Shown here piece by piece: positions 1 to 9,290 of a stretch of 64,000 nucleotides of DNA (positions are counted from its first letter, which is position 1; the number at the start of each line of letters is the position of its first letter). The notes under the pieces were generated by a model that saw nothing but the letters and a program-made list of their open reading frames with translations, did no database searches and was not told the origin of the DNA. This DNA is from Kosakonia arachidis (GTDB lineage Bacteria > Pseudomonadota > Gammaproteobacteria > Enterobacterales > Enterobacteriaceae), in contig NZ_FPAU01000003.1 in assembly GCF_900116535.1 (NCBI RefSeq), positions 250,403 to 314,402 on the forward strand, in the 5' to 3' direction. The position numbers were made by a program, and so were the translations under genes.

Positions 1-1235
1 ATGAGCAGGGTTCCGCTCTGCTTGCCGGAGTGGCGAAAAGCTACGGCGATTACGTGAATCAGGGTATTAAACCGATGCAGGATGCACTGAATCAGCAGAG
101 CGTGGATGCCTACTACGATTTGCTGGAAAACAAACTGATCCCCATTTCCCGCCAGTTCGACAATGACATACAGGCCTTCCAGCAGTGGGGCGAAACGCGC
201 GGCAGAGCGGAAGTGGACGCCGTACAGAGCCGCAAACATGTTGTGATGCTGCTGATTCTGGTGGTGGCGCTGTTGGTGGCCGGGATGATCGTTCTGGCCT
301 GGCTGGCGCTGCGCCATATGCTGCTGAAACCGCTGGATCGCGCTATCGAACAGCTTGAGCAGGTTGCGGCTGGCAATTTGATCGCGGTAAAAACCGAGGT
401 GAGCAGTAAAGAGTTTAACCGTCTGAACGTGGCCATCGAAGAGATGCGCCACTCGCTGATCAGCTCCGTCACCCGTGTTCGCGATGCCAGCGCACAAATC
501 GATACAGGCAGCCGCGAACTGGCCGCTGGCAACGTCGATCTGTCACAGCGCACGGAATCAACGGCGACATCGCTTGAACAAACGGCAGCCAGCATGGAGC
601 AGATCACCGCGACAGTGAAACTGAACGCCGACAACGCCGATCAGGCGCATAAACTGGCTAAAACCGTTTCTGATACCGCCGATCGTGGCAGTGAGATGGT
701 ATGCTATGTGATTGAAAAAATGCGCGAAATCTCCAGCAGTTCCGATCGCATCGCCGATATTCTCAGCGTGATTGATGCCATTGCCTTCCAGACCAATATC
801 CTTGCGTTGAACGCCGCGGTCGAAGCGGCGCGCGCGGGAGAGCAGGGGCGTGGTTTCGCGGTGGTTGCCGGGGAAGTGCGTAATCTTGCCAGCCGTAGTG
901 CCGAATCGGCGAAAGAGATCCGCCATCTTATAAGCAGCTCGCAGTCACAGGTGTCTGAAGGCAGCGATCTGGCGATGCAGGCGGGTGAAACGATGGATGA
1001 AATCGCTGAAGAAGTACTGCGTATGACCAAACTGATGCGCGAAATCGCCAACGCATCGCAGGAGCAGAGTCGGGGTATCGAGCAGGTCAATATCGCGGTC
1101 AGTCAGATGGATGAAACTGCGCAGCAGAACGCGGCGCTGGTACAACAATCGTCTGCCGCGACCCGTTCGCTGGAAGATCAGTCGCGCGAGCTGCTGCAAG
1201 CGATGGCATTATTCCGTCTGCAAACCCAGGGATAA
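1..1235 (+). CDS. Methyl-accepting chemotaxis protein, 3' part (5' end outside window)
   Basis: C-terminal ~410 residues of a Tsr/Tar-type chemoreceptor; the reading frame is open from base 3, so the start lies upstream of the window. In order: the end of the periplasmic ligand domain, one membrane segment ([19 protein letters not shown], bases ~240-300), a HAMP linker, then the coiled-coil signalling domain with the invariant hairpin tip around [20 protein letters not shown] (bases ~787-845). It should signal to CheA/CheW at the inner membrane. The C terminus ends in QTQG without the NWETF pentapeptide that tethers CheR/CheB, so it is a low-abundance-type receptor. Ligand cannot be told because the sensor domain is mostly missing. 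Family certain. Confidence 0.93.
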   Translation, partial: EQGSALLAGVAKSYGDYVNQGIKPMQDALNQQSVDAYYDLLENKLIPISRQFDNDIQAFQQWGETRGRAEVDAVQSRKHVVMLLILVVALLVAGMIVLAWLALRHMLLKPLDRAIEQLEQVAAGNLIAVKTEVSSKEFNRLNVAIEEMRHSLISSVTRVRDASAQIDTGSRELAAGNVDLSQRTESTATSLEQTAASMEQITATVKLNADNADQAHKLAKTVSDTADRGSEMVCYVIEKMREISSSSDRIADILSVIDAIAFQTNILALNAAVEAARAGEQGRGFAVVAGEVRNLASRSAESAKEIRHLISSSQSQVSEGSDLAMQAGETMDEIAEEVLRMTKLMREIANASQEQSRGIEQVNIAVSQMDETAQQNAALVQQSSAATRSLEDQSRELLQAMALFRLQTQG

Positions 1236-1249
1236 TCGAAGGAAGAGAA

Positions 1250-1747
1250 ATGGGTGTTTGTATTCAATGTGATAACGAAGCGTTGAAAAACAGCGATTAT
1301 TGCGCGGTATGTGAAGAGCGAGAATTTAAAAAGATCCGTGGCTGGCTGTTTGTACCGGCGATTGGCCTGCTGGTGTCGCTGATTGCGATCATTGCCTCCA
1401 TTAATACCACCACAAAAGTGTTGATGGAGCATTACAGTGCCATCGCCACTGGGCCGAAAGTGCTGCTGATTTACGAACTGGTTTTCTATATCGCCATGTT
1501 TGCTTATTCGCTGTTTGTTTGCAGCCTGTTTTTCCAGAAAAAGCGTCAGCTTCCTCGCTTTTATATTGGTTTCCTGCTGATTTGGCTGCTTTTTTATGGC
1601 GTTGATTTATTGCTGGCGCACTACCTTATTGCGCTGCCATACATCTTCGAAACTGTGAAGGCGTTGATCCGCAATGTGATAAGCACAGCGATTTGGGTGC
1701 CGTATTTCCTCATTTCTGAGCGTGTCAAACGGACTTTTGTGCGCTAA
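1250..1747 (+). CDS. DUF2569 (YdgK-like) inner-membrane protein with N-terminal zinc-ribbon-like cysteines
   Basis: 165-residue protein. The N terminus carries two CxxC pairs (CIQCDN and CAVCEE, residues 4-20), resembling a small zinc ribbon, followed by four hydrophobic helices at about residues 31-50, 73-97, 105-125 and 130-155. The four-helix pattern and tail match the DUF2569/YdgK family, whose function is not known. A good ribosome site (GGAAGAG) precedes the ATG, which lies 14 bases after the chemoreceptor stop, so the two are probably co-transcribed. No role in chemotaxis can be claimed from this alone. Confidence 0.8.
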   Translation: MGVCIQCDNEALKNSDYCAVCEEREFKKIRGWLFVPAIGLLVSLIAIIASINTTTKVLMEHYSAIATGPKVLLIYELVFYIAMFAYSLFVCSLFFQKKRQLPRFYIGFLLIWLLFYGVDLLLAHYLIALPYIFETVKALIRNVISTAIWVPYFLISERVKRTFVR

Positions 1748-1770
1748 AAAAGCGCCACAGGTGTGGCGCT
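1746..1770 (-). terminator. Intrinsic terminator of fbp
   Basis: Inverted repeat AGCGCCAC-AG-GTGTGGCGCT with a six-base T run when read on the minus strand, directly after the fbp stop. It lies between two convergent genes; the T run is better on the fbp strand. Confidence 0.8.
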
Positions 1771-1790
1771 TTACTACCCTTTCCCTGCAC

Positions 1791-2789
1791 TTACGCGTCC
1801 GGAAATTCACGCATAAAACGTTCTACATCATCAACCATGTGCTCATTGCCGACGAAGAAGGGACGGCGCTGGTGCAGGCTTTCCGGTTGAATGTCCAGAA
1901 TGCGCTCTTTCCCGTCGCTCGCTTTGCCGCCCGCCTGTTCAGCGAGGAACGCCATCGGATTGCATTCATACAGCAGACGCAGTTTCCCTTGCGGGTGGCT
2001 TGCAGTACTTGGGTAGAGGTAGATGCCGCCTTTTAGCAGATTGCGGTGGAAATCTGCCACCAGCGAGCCGATATAGCGCGTGGTATACGGACGGTGGGTC
2101 TCTTTATCCTCTTGCTGGCAGAACTTCAGGTACTTTTTCACACCCTGCGGGAATTTGATGTAGTTACCTTCGTTGATGGAGTAGGTATTGCCATGCTCCG
2201 GGAACTTCATACGTTCCTGGCACAGGCAGAAAACGCCGAGTGATGGATCGTATGTAAAGGCGTGAACACCGCAGCCAGTGGTGTAAACCAGCATAGTGGA
2301 CGAACCGTAGACCACATAACCCGCAGCAACCTGTTTGTTGCCCGGTTGCAGGAAATCTTCTTCCGTAACCGGCGTGCCGACGGGAGTCACGCGGCGGTAA
2401 ATAGAGAAAATGGTTCCGACAGAGACGTTGACGTCGATGTTCGATGAGCCATCAAGAGGATCCATCAGCACCACGTATTTGGCGTGTTCACAACCTTCGA
2501 AAACGACAATTTCGTCCTCTTCTTCAGAAGCGATACCGGCCACGATATCGCGCGCGCGAAGTGCAGCTTTCAGTTTTTCGTTTGCGAACAGGTCGAGTTT
2601 TTGTTGCTCCTCACCCTGGACGTTTTCAGCACCGCTTGCACCCAGGATATCGACCAGTCCGGCCTTATTGATATCGCGATGAATGATCTTGGCGCCCAGT
2701 TTTATCGCCGACAGCAAAGCAGTTAATTCACCGGTGGCGTGTGAGAATTCGTGCTGCTTTTCGACAATAAATTCACCTAACGTTTTCAT
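1791..2789 (-). CDS. fbp: Fructose-1,6-bisphosphatase class I
   Basis: 332 residues, the normal length of E. coli Fbp. It hydrolyses fructose-1,6-bisphosphate to fructose-6-phosphate in gluconeogenesis, in the cytoplasm, with Mg2+ and AMP inhibition. The metal-binding motif [13 protein letters not shown] is present, as is the N-terminal [12 protein letters not shown] that fixes the start; the open frame extends 28 codons further upstream but those residues are not family-like. It is convergent with the DUF2569 gene and divergent from mpl, as in related genomes. Assignment secure. Confidence 0.98.
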   Translation of the reverse strand: MKTLGEFIVEKQHEFSHATGELTALLSAIKLGAKIIHRDINKAGLVDILGASGAENVQGEEQQKLDLFANEKLKAALRARDIVAGIASEEEDEIVVFEGCEHAKYVVLMDPLDGSSNIDVNVSVGTIFSIYRRVTPVGTPVTEEDFLQPGNKQVAAGYVVYGSSTMLVYTTGCGVHAFTYDPSLGVFCLCQERMKFPEHGNTYSINEGNYIKFPQGVKKYLKFCQQEDKETHRPYTTRYIGSLVADFHRNLLKGGIYLYPSTASHPQGKLRLLYECNPMAFLAEQAGGKASDGKERILDIQPESLHQRRPFFVGNEHMVDDVERFMREFPDA

Positions 2790-3064
2790 AACACTTTCCC
2801 TGCATGTATATGGAGTAAAGCGATCTTGTCCTGAAGGTTTCAGGTTGCTGTGACAGCAAGTTCCGGATAGCAAACAGCCTGAACCTTAACAGCCAGCGCT
2901 TTCGATGTTGAAAGCGTGACGGACTTACAACAATACTAACAAAGATTCAACAGTCCGTGCTCAGGTGAATCGCGCCAGCAGTATGGGGATTATCCTGAAA
3001 TACTGTTCTCAGACGTTAAACATATGCGTAAAATGTGCGCCAGTTTTGGAAAGGATAAAAACGT

Positions 3065-4447
3065 ATGCGCATTCATATTTTGGGGATTTGTGGCACTTTC
3101 ATGGGCGGCCTGGCCTTGCTGGCGCGTTCGCTGGGACATCAGGTTACGGGCTCCGACGCCAATATTTACCCGCCGATGAGTACGATGCTTGAAAAGGAAG
3201 GCATTGAGCTGATTGAAGGTTATGACGCAGGCCAGCTCGATCCTGTACCGGATTTGGTGATTATCGGCAACGTCATGAAGCGCGGTAATCCATGCGTGGA
3301 AGCTGTGCTGGAGAAAAACATTCCGTTTATGTCCGGCCCGCAGTGGCTGCACGACTTTGTCCTGCGCGATCGCTGGGTAGTCGCCGTTGCCGGTACGCAC
3401 GGCAAAACCACAACCGCCGGGATGGCAACCTGGATCCTCGAAGCCTGCGGCTACAAGCCAGGCTTTGTTATTGGCGGGGTACCGGGAAACTTTGAGGTTT
3501 CTGCGCGTCTGGGCGAGAGCCCTTTCTTTGTCATCGAAGCTGATGAGTATGACTGCGCGTTCTTCGACAAGCGTTCCAAATTCGTTCATTACTGCCCGCG
3601 CACGCTGATTCTGAATAACCTTGAGTTCGATCATGCGGATATTTTTGACGACCTGAAGGCGATTCAGAAGCAGTTCCACCATCTGGTGCGCATCGTGCCG
3701 GGACAGGGGAAAATCATCTGGCCGGAAAACGATATCAACCTGAAGCAGACCATGGCGATGGGCTGCTGGAGCGAGCAGGAACTGGTGGGCGAACAGGGCC
3801 ACTGGCAGGCGAAGAAACTGACCACCGATGCCTCAAGCTGGGAAGTCTGGCTGGACGGGGCATGCGTCGGACAGGTGAACTGGGGGCTGGTGGGCGAGCA
3901 CAACATGCATAACGGTTTGATGGCCATTGCCGCCGCGCGCCATGTCGGCGTTGCACCGGCCGATGCCGCCAGTGCGCTGGGCTCGTTTATCAATGCCCGC
4001 CGTCGCCTGGAGCTGCGCGGGGAAGCGAATGGTGTAACGGTGTATGACGATTTCGCGCACCACCCGACAGCGATACTCGCCACGCTGGCCGCGCTGCGCG
4101 GCAAAGTCGGCGGTACGGCGAAAATCATCGCCGTGCTGGAACCGCGTTCCAACACAATGAAAATGGGTATTTGCAAAGACGATCTGGCCCCATCGTTGGG
4201 ACGCGCTGATGAAGTGTTCCTGTTGCAGCCGCAACACATTCCGTGGCAGGTAGCTGAAGTAGCGGATGCCTGCGTACAGCCTGCTCACTGGAGCGCGGAT
4301 GTCGATACGCTGGCGGAGATGATCATCAAAACTGCACATCCTGGCGATCACATTCTGGTGATGAGCAACGGCGGTTTCGGTGGTATTCACCAGAAGCTGC
4401 TTGATGGCTTAGCGAAAAAAGCTGAGGCCAAAGCAGAAAAGTTCTGA
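3065..4447 (+). CDS. mpl: UDP-N-acetylmuramate:L-alanyl-gamma-D-glutamyl-meso-diaminopimelate ligase
   Basis: 460 residues (E. coli Mpl 457). It joins recycled murein tripeptide to UDP-MurNAc in the cytoplasm, saving de novo peptide synthesis. Mur-ligase layout: N-terminal nucleotide-binding domain with GICGTFMGG (residues 8-16), central ATPase domain with the P-loop GTHGKTTT (about 111-118), and a C-terminal domain containing YDDFAHHPTA (about 327). The start follows AAGGAT and begins MRIHILGICG as in the family. It is a single-gene unit ended by the terminator just downstream. Confidence 0.98.
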   Translation: MRIHILGICGTFMGGLALLARSLGHQVTGSDANIYPPMSTMLEKEGIELIEGYDAGQLDPVPDLVIIGNVMKRGNPCVEAVLEKNIPFMSGPQWLHDFVLRDRWVVAVAGTHGKTTTAGMATWILEACGYKPGFVIGGVPGNFEVSARLGESPFFVIEADEYDCAFFDKRSKFVHYCPRTLILNNLEFDHADIFDDLKAIQKQFHHLVRIVPGQGKIIWPENDINLKQTMAMGCWSEQELVGEQGHWQAKKLTTDASSWEVWLDGACVGQVNWGLVGEHNMHNGLMAIAAARHVGVAPADAASALGSFINARRRLELRGEANGVTVYDDFAHHPTAILATLAALRGKVGGTAKIIAVLEPRSNTMKMGICKDDLAPSLGRADEVFLLQPQHIPWQVAEVADACVQPAHWSADVDTLAEMIIKTAHPGDHILVMSNGGFGGIHQKLLDGLAKKAEAKAEKF

Positions 4448-4461
4448 CGGCTGGCTGAAAT

Positions 4462-4499
4462 AAAAAAACCGCGACCGGGAAACCGGCGCGGTTTTTTTT
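4462..4499 (+). terminator. Bidirectional intrinsic terminator (mpl and the DUF4432 gene)
   Basis: Stem AAACCGCG..CGCGGTTT with an inner CCGG/CCGG stem, flanked by seven A on the left and eight T on the right. It can therefore stop transcription from either side of this convergent pair. Confidence 0.85.
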
Positions 4500-4510
4500 A
4501 TGGCTGCGGA

Positions 4511-5719
4511 TTACTCTTTTGCCATCGGCGTGTCGATAGTTTGCGGCGTTTTGCTGCCCTGAATCTCTTTCACGCGTTTCTCTACGTCCGCCACCTGTGA
4601 ACTGTTATGCAGCAAAGTATAAGTCAGATCGAAGTGTGCACTCTGGCCCGGTTGCAGCTGTTTCACGCGTTTTTGCGCGCGCTCAATGGTGACCGGATAG
4701 GCATAGCTGGTGCCCGGCTCAATTCCGGTTACATAGCCCTGTTTTTCCGTATCGGTGTTTTTCCACATTGTCAGTACCGGTAGTTGTGCGGTGTTATAGT
4801 TAATTGCCACCCCTTTATCGCCCGCTTTGTTCACCAGCGCGGCCACCGTCTGTTTACTGGCATCGGCCAGCGGTTTGATATTAAACACCATCTCGTCGAA
4901 GCCTTTGGTCGGCCCGGCGTAGGTTTGCCACTCTTTCAGGCCGCCTTTGGCGTAGTCATTGAAGGGGCTGACATTTTCATACGGCGTTATAAAACGCGCG
5001 CCTTGCTCGAGAATCGGTTTGCTGAAGTTGCTGTGATAGATAATTTGATAATCGTGTGGGTAATCCGCGTGGTTGGTCAGCACATCATGCAGGCTGAAGC
5101 TGTTGCTGCCAGGAATATAGCGCAGCTCCGTCTCTGTTTGCAGATCCACTTTTTTAAAGGCGCTTTCTTTTACCAGCCCGCGAATACGAATTTCATAAGG
5201 CGCTGTTTCGCTGACATCAACCGAAACCTGTGACGCTGGCGTGTTGCCCGCTTTGCCATGCAGGGTATAGATCTGCCCGTCAGCGGTGACCGGATGGCCA
5301 GTCCATTCATAACCACAGCGCACCACCATCTCGTTGAAACCTTCCAGCCAGCCCAGGCCGTTGCGGCTTTCGAGGTTAATAAATGCCGGGTTGACTACCT
5401 CTTTAACCGGTGAATTCCAACCCAGATGTACGCCAAAACCGTCGGCGTAAAGCAAATTCATGCCGCGGGTCGGGCTAAGGGCAATAGTGAGGCCGTTTTT
5501 GCTGCTCAGTTTAATGACTTTACTGCCTTCCTGCTTACCACCGTGCAGTACCACTTGCTCAATGCTGAATGGCTGATCTTTGATGTTCAGCTGATCGCTG
5601 GTGATCCGCCAGTTTCCTTGCTCTGTAGAGCCATCAGCACTTGTCAGCACCCAGGTTTTCGCCATTGCCGGGCCAGAGATAAGTAGTGCAATAGCGGAAA
5701 GTATTACTGTCTTTTTCAT
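4511..5719 (-). CDS. Secreted DUF4432 aldose-1-epimerase-like protein
   Basis: 402 residues with a clear signal peptide (MKKTVILSAIALLISGPAMA, cleavage after AMA), so the mature protein is periplasmic. The body has the galactose-mutarotase-like beta-sandwich pattern of DUF4432: GMNLLYADGFGVHLGWNSP, GFNEMVVRCGYEW, HGKAGNTPA, and the late IEPGTSYAYP. A sugar-ring epimerase or sugar-binding role follows from the fold; the substrate is unknown. The start at 5719 is preceded by AAAGGATGA at good spacing; the open frame runs 12 codons further. E. coli K-12 has nothing between mpl and yjgA, so this is an insertion relative to it. The upstream region contains three evenly spaced palindromes, suggesting tight regulation. 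Confidence 0.85.
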   Translation of the reverse strand: MKKTVILSAIALLISGPAMAKTWVLTSADGSTEQGNWRITSDQLNIKDQPFSIEQVVLHGGKQEGSKVIKLSSKNGLTIALSPTRGMNLLYADGFGVHLGWNSPVKEVVNPAFINLESRNGLGWLEGFNEMVVRCGYEWTGHPVTADGQIYTLHGKAGNTPASQVSVDVSETAPYEIRIRGLVKESAFKKVDLQTETELRYIPGSNSFSLHDVLTNHADYPHDYQIIYHSNFSKPILEQGARFITPYENVSPFNDYAKGGLKEWQTYAGPTKGFDEMVFNIKPLADASKQTVAALVNKAGDKGVAINYNTAQLPVLTMWKNTDTEKQGYVTGIEPGTSYAYPVTIERAQKRVKQLQPGQSAHFDLTYTLLHNSSQVADVEKRVKEIQGSKTPQTIDTPMAKE

Positions 5720-5801
5720 CGTGTCATCCTTTTTAGCTGAATCGATTATGGTCACTACAGCGAAAATCTACGTTTTGCGCTGCGGAGAAAATGTGATCCG
5801 A

Positions 5802-5865
5802 TTCATCTGATGAAAAAGAGTGCAGATTCATATATGAAAAGCGAACATTGATCTCATTTATGAGA
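5802..5865 (-). promoter_or_regulatory. Three phased palindromes upstream of the DUF4432 gene (probable operators)
   Basis: TTCATCTGATGAA (5802-5814), TTCATATATGAA (5827-5838) and TCTCATTTATGAGA (5852-5865) share a TCAT..ATGA core and have centres about 25 bases apart. No known regulator consensus was matched. They lie 80-145 bases upstream of the start codon at 5719, suitable for an activator or cooperative repressor. Inferred only from symmetry and spacing. Confidence 0.55.
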
Positions 5866-6012
5866 GAAATGAAACATATATCTATAATAGATTTGTGATC
5901 GGTGAAGATTTTAGCTTTAACGATTCAGCTGACCAGTTATGTTTTATAAAGGAGATGAAGAAAAAGGCGGGGGAAAATCCCTCCCCTGGCGGAGAGGGTT
6001 ATCACAGGGTGA

Positions 6013-6567
6013 TTACTGTTCGCTGGTTTCGGCCAGTTCGCGCAGATACTGGAAAATCAAACGCGCGGATTTTGGCGGTTTGTTGCCTTCTTTCTCTTTC
6101 TGCGCATTGCGGATAAGCGAACGCAGTTGCTGGCGGTCGGCGTCCGGCCACAGGTTCAGTACTTCCGGCACCGCATCGTCGCCCTCTTCGATCAGACGAT
6201 CGCGAATCTGCTCCAGCTTATGGAAAAACGCCACCTGCTGGTTGTGACGGTTTTTCAGCTTATCCAGAGCCTGACGAATAGGATCCACGTCGCGTTGACG
6301 CAGCAGTTTACCGATCAACTGCAACTGGCGGCGGCGGCCTTCTTTCTTGATGCGCTGAGCCAGTTCAATGGCGTCACGCAGATCCTGGTCAAGCGGGAGT
6401 TTATCCAGCGAGTTTTTCCCCAGATCTACCATTTCCGCGCCAAGCTGCTTTAACTCTTCAGCATCACGCTTAATTTCACTTTTACTGACCCAGATAATCT
6501 CATCATCTTCGTCTTCAATATCATTACCGGGCACGTCATCGAGCCAGTCGTCGGGCTGCTTTGTCAT
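6013..6567 (-). CDS. yjgA: Ribosome-associated 50S assembly factor YjgA/DarP
   Basis: 184 residues (E. coli 183). A highly acidic N terminus ([21 protein letters not shown]) is followed by helical segments rich in Lys, Arg and Glu ([34 protein letters not shown]). The family associates with late 50S ribosomal precursors. The start at 6567 gives MTKQPDDW and has an AGGAG-like site (reading AAGGAGCCTGAG); the 16-codon upstream extension overlaps the promoter region and is rejected. It is divergent from pmbA as in E. coli. Confidence 0.96.
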   Translation of the reverse strand: MTKQPDDWLDDVPGNDIEDEDDEIIWVSKSEIKRDAEELKQLGAEMVDLGKNSLDKLPLDQDLRDAIELAQRIKKEGRRRQLQLIGKLLRQRDVDPIRQALDKLKNRHNQQVAFFHKLEQIRDRLIEEGDDAVPEVLNLWPDADRQQLRSLIRNAQKEKEGNKPPKSARLIFQYLRELAETSEQ

Positions 6568-6661
6568 CTCAGGCTCCTTAAAAAAGAGGCTAATGTTACC
6601 AGTTAAGGCGCACACTGAAAAACGGTTCTCTGTTAGACTTCAAAGATTCTCTCCCTTAATT

Positions 6662-8014
6662 ATGGCATTGGCGATGAAAGTAATCACACAAGTTGCACAA
6701 CAACGCAAAACGCTGGAAGACGCGGTTTCCACGGCACTGGAGCTGGCCTCCGGGAAAGCGGACGGTGCGGAAGTGGCGGTCAGCAAAACTACCGGGATTG
6801 GCGTCAGCACGCGCTACGGTGAAGTGGAGAATGTAGAATTTAATAGCGACGGCGCGCTGGGGATCACCGTTTATCACCAGAACCGCAAAGGCAGCGCGTC
6901 ATCCACCGATCTCAGCCCGGATGCCATCGCGCGTACGGTGCAGGCTGCGCTGGATATTGCCCGCTATACCTCGCCGGATCCTTACGCGGGCGTGGCAGAC
7001 AAAGAGTTACTGGCCTTCGACGCGCCGGATCTCGATCTTTTCCACCCAGCGGAAGTGACGCCGGATGAAGCGATTGAGTGGGCAGCTCGCGCTGAACAAA
7101 CTGCGCTGAAAGCTGACAAACGCATCACCAATACCGAAGGCGGCAGCTTCAACAGCCACTACGGCATCAAAGTTTTCGGTAATAGCCTCGGTATGCTGCA
7201 AAGCTACTGCTCTACCCGTCATTCGCTGTCGAGCTCCGTGATTGCTGAAGAGAACGGCGAAATGGAGCGCGATTATGCGTATACCATTGGCCGCGATATC
7301 AACGACCTGAAAACGCCCGAGTGGGTAGGTGAAGAGTGTGCTAAGCGCACGCTGTCGCGCCTTTCGCCGCGTAAACTGCCGACCATGAAAGCGCCAGTGA
7401 TTTTCGGTCATGAAGTGTCAACGGGACTGTTCGGTCATCTGGTGGGCGCGATCGCGGGCGGCGCAGTGTATCGTAAATCGACTTTCCTGCTCGACTATCT
7501 CGGCAAGCAGATCCTGCCGGAATGGTTGACCATTGAAGAGCATCCGCACCTGCGTAAAGGGCTGGCTTCGACGCCGTTCGACAGCGAAGGTGTACGTACC
7601 GAACGCCGCGACATCATTAAAGATGGCGTGTTGATGCAGTGGCTGCTGACCAGCTACTCCGCGCGTAAACTGGGGCTGAAAAGCACCGGCCATGCAGGCG
7701 GTATTCACAACTGGCACATTGCCGGACGTGGCCTGAGCTTTGAGCAGATGCTAAAAGAGATGGGCACCGGTCTGGTGGTAACTGAACTGATGGGCCAGGG
7801 CGTGAGTGGTATTACCGGCGATTATTCCCGTGGTGCTTCCGGTTTCTGGGTAGAAAATGGCGAAATTCAGTATCCGGTGAGCGAAATCACCATTGCCGGC
7901 AACTTAAAAGAGATGTGGCGCAATATTGTTACCATCGGTGACGATATTGAACAACGTAGTAACATTCAGTGTGGTTCAGTGTTGTTACCGGAGATGAAAA
8001 TCGCCGGACAATAA
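6662..8014 (+). CDS. pmbA: Metalloprotease subunit TldE/PmbA
   Basis: 450 residues, the E. coli length. It is a partner of TldD in the heterodimeric Zn protease that degrades unfolded peptides, matures microcin B17 and cleaves CcdA; TldE itself lacks the zinc motif. Family landmarks are [61 protein letters not shown] and the C-terminal [16 protein letters not shown]. The open frame extends about 98 codons upstream through yjgA antisense; the family start MALAMKVI at 6662 is chosen. Single gene, divergent from yjgA. Confidence 0.98.
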   Translation: MALAMKVITQVAQQRKTLEDAVSTALELASGKADGAEVAVSKTTGIGVSTRYGEVENVEFNSDGALGITVYHQNRKGSASSTDLSPDAIARTVQAALDIARYTSPDPYAGVADKELLAFDAPDLDLFHPAEVTPDEAIEWAARAEQTALKADKRITNTEGGSFNSHYGIKVFGNSLGMLQSYCSTRHSLSSSVIAEENGEMERDYAYTIGRDINDLKTPEWVGEECAKRTLSRLSPRKLPTMKAPVIFGHEVSTGLFGHLVGAIAGGAVYRKSTFLLDYLGKQILPEWLTIEEHPHLRKGLASTPFDSEGVRTERRDIIKDGVLMQWLLTSYSARKLGLKSTGHAGGIHNWHIAGRGLSFEQMLKEMGTGLVVTELMGQGVSGITGDYSRGASGFWVENGEIQYPVSEITIAGNLKEMWRNIVTIGDDIEQRSNIQCGSVLLPEMKIAGQ

Positions 8015-8074
8015 CATTACTCCGTGGCGCAATGCAGTGCGCCTTTAGCGTGAATAATAAAAAGGAAGTGAGCA

Positions 8075-8461
8075 ATGCGTAAAAACCTGTTAGCAATCCT
8101 GGCTGTGTCATCATTGTTTGTCGGTTCGACGGTGTTTGCCGCCGATCTCGGTGAGGATATGGATACTCTCGCCCAAAATCTCAAAGTGGTGCAGAAAACC
8201 AGTGACGCCACAGAAATGAAAGATGCGTTAACCAAAATGCGTACCGCTGCGCTGGATGCGCAGAAAGCCACACCGCCGAAGCTGGAAGGCAAAGCGCCGG
8301 ATAGCCCCGAGATGAAAGATTTTCGTCACGGCTTTGATATTCTGGTCGGGCAAATCGACGGCGCGCTGAAACTGGCAAATGAAGGCAAAGTGAAAGAAGC
8401 GCAGGATGCTGCGAAAGGGCTTGCTGATACGCGCAATACGTACCATAAGAAATACCGTTAA
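8075..8461 (+). CDS. cybC: Periplasmic cytochrome b562
   Basis: 128 residues: signal peptide ([22 protein letters not shown], cleavage before ADL) and a 106-residue four-helix haem protein. The axial ligands are present: Met7 of the mature chain in ADLGEDM and the His in RNTYHKKYR near the C terminus. Unlike the interrupted E. coli K-12 gene it is intact. It follows pmbA after 60 bases and ends at a strong terminator. Physiological redox partner unknown for the family. Confidence 0.97.
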   Translation: MRKNLLAILAVSSLFVGSTVFAADLGEDMDTLAQNLKVVQKTSDATEMKDALTKMRTAALDAQKATPPKLEGKAPDSPEMKDFRHGFDILVGQIDGALKLANEGKVKEAQDAAKGLADTRNTYHKKYR

Positions 8462-8483
8462 TTCGGTATCTGATTACATGAAG

Positions 8484-8506
8484 CGGGGCAATTGCCCCGT
8501 TTTTTA
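8484..8506 (+). terminator. Intrinsic terminator after cybC
   Basis: CGGGGCAATTGCCCCG hairpin followed by a run of T (8500-8505). Marks the end of the pmbA-cybC side. Confidence 0.9.
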
Positions 8507-8684
8507 CTTCAGCTTCTTGACCAGAATTTTCGGTGCCCGCTTTTTATTGTTTGCTTGCCGCTGCGGTTTCATTTTTTAATACGTGTTACGTCAGGGGATT
8601 AAAATCACCTGTCGTTAACTCTCTCTTTCATCCGCTGGTCGCCGCTTTCACTACTCATCTTCTGCGTGAGCTGAAGGCGGATCA

Positions 8685-8705
8685 GCAATAAGAATATCTT
8701 ATTGC
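8685..8705. promoter_or_regulatory. Perfect 21-base inverted repeat
   Basis: GCAATAAGA-ATA-TCTTATTGC: nine-base perfect arms around a three-base centre, about 255 bases upstream of the first gene of the operon. Candidate protein-binding site; its A/T-rich arms and lack of a T run argue against a terminator. Confidence 0.45.
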
Positions 8706-8853
8706 GCTCGTGCTTTTCCCTTCGGCTTCCGCGTTTTTTTCTGCTTCGGCAAGGGCGTTTTTCCGCTTCTTTTGCGTAAATCTGTGACTCTTTCGCAGTG
8801 ATATATCTCTTCCCTGATGATTTATGTGGCGCAGATCACTAACGCCTTTCCCC

Positions 8854-8873
8854 TTTCCACTTTGAAGTGGAAA
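8854..8873. promoter_or_regulatory. Perfect 20-base palindrome, probable operator for the PRD regulator
   Basis: TTTCCACTT-TG-AAGTGGAAA: nine-base perfect arms with a two-base centre, 87 bases before the first start codon at 8960. Position and symmetry suit an activator site such as that of the PRD/EIIB/EIIA regulator encoded at the end of the operon. Inferred; no binding consensus is known to me. Confidence 0.5.
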
Positions 8874-8959
8874 ACTCCTCGCTACAAACTTGTAACCCGC
8901 AACGTTAGTTTTATCCCAACGAGATAAATGGGGTACGACGAGTGAATAACGGAGCGGTA

Positions 8960-9280
8960 ATGAACGATGCCCAAGAGCGGGCAGAGCAAACGGCAACCCT
9001 TGCCGGGCGCATGTTGACGCAGGTCTATGCGCTGCTGAGCAATCACGGTATTACGCCGAATGCGGTGCAGCAGCAGATGCTGACCTCCCATGTTCGCGCG
9101 ATGGCGCACCGGTCTGTGACCGGCGAACCGCTGCCGGAAGTGGATGCCAGCCTGTTTGATGAAATCTCGCCTGAATCAATGAACCTGGCCCGTGAAGTGG
9201 TGGCGGCGTTTGGCAATCTTCCGGAAGAAGAAGCCTGGCTGCTGTCGGTGCACTTCGAAGTGGCAAAAGAGAACCTATAA
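8960..9280 (+). CDS. Small single-PRD protein, first gene of the operon
   Basis: 106 residues, one helical PTS-regulation-like domain (PRD) and no DNA-binding or RNA-binding part. Two histidines lie in conserved-looking positions (SHVRAMAHRS, residues ~43-52; LLSVHFEVA near the C terminus), as in phosphorylatable PRDs. Start at ATG 8960 is chosen because GGAG lies five bases upstream; an in-frame GTG at 8942 is possible. The gene is 10 bases before the SFCGS gene. Inference: it could sense phosphorylation and tune the regulator or transporter. Function not established. Confidence 0.75.
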   Translation: MNDAQERAEQTATLAGRMLTQVYALLSNHGITPNAVQQQMLTSHVRAMAHRSVTGEPLPEVDASLFDEISPESMNLAREVVAAFGNLPEEEAWLLSVHFEVAKENL

Positions 9281-9290
9281 GGAGCCCAAA

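Larger units (their letters stand above)
8507..8959. other. Control region of the SFCGS/DgaEF operon, no gene seen
   Basis: About 450 bases without a supportable gene; the open frames on either strand have no family-like content. It holds two perfect inverted repeats (listed separately) and pyrimidine-rich stretches. No convincing sigma-70 -35/-10 pair or sigma-54 GG/GC element could be fixed by eye. Confidence 0.5.

Noticed and set aside
8821-8860. Possible sigma-54 promoter (TGGCGC..) for the amino-sugar-acid operon
   Set aside because: The GG/GC doublets do not have the right spacing, and the linked regulator has an HTH-PRD layout without a sigma-54 AAA+ domain.
8682-8996. 104-codon minus-strand frame in the operon control region
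   Set aside because: No ribosome site, contains the operator palindromes, and overlaps the true operon start.
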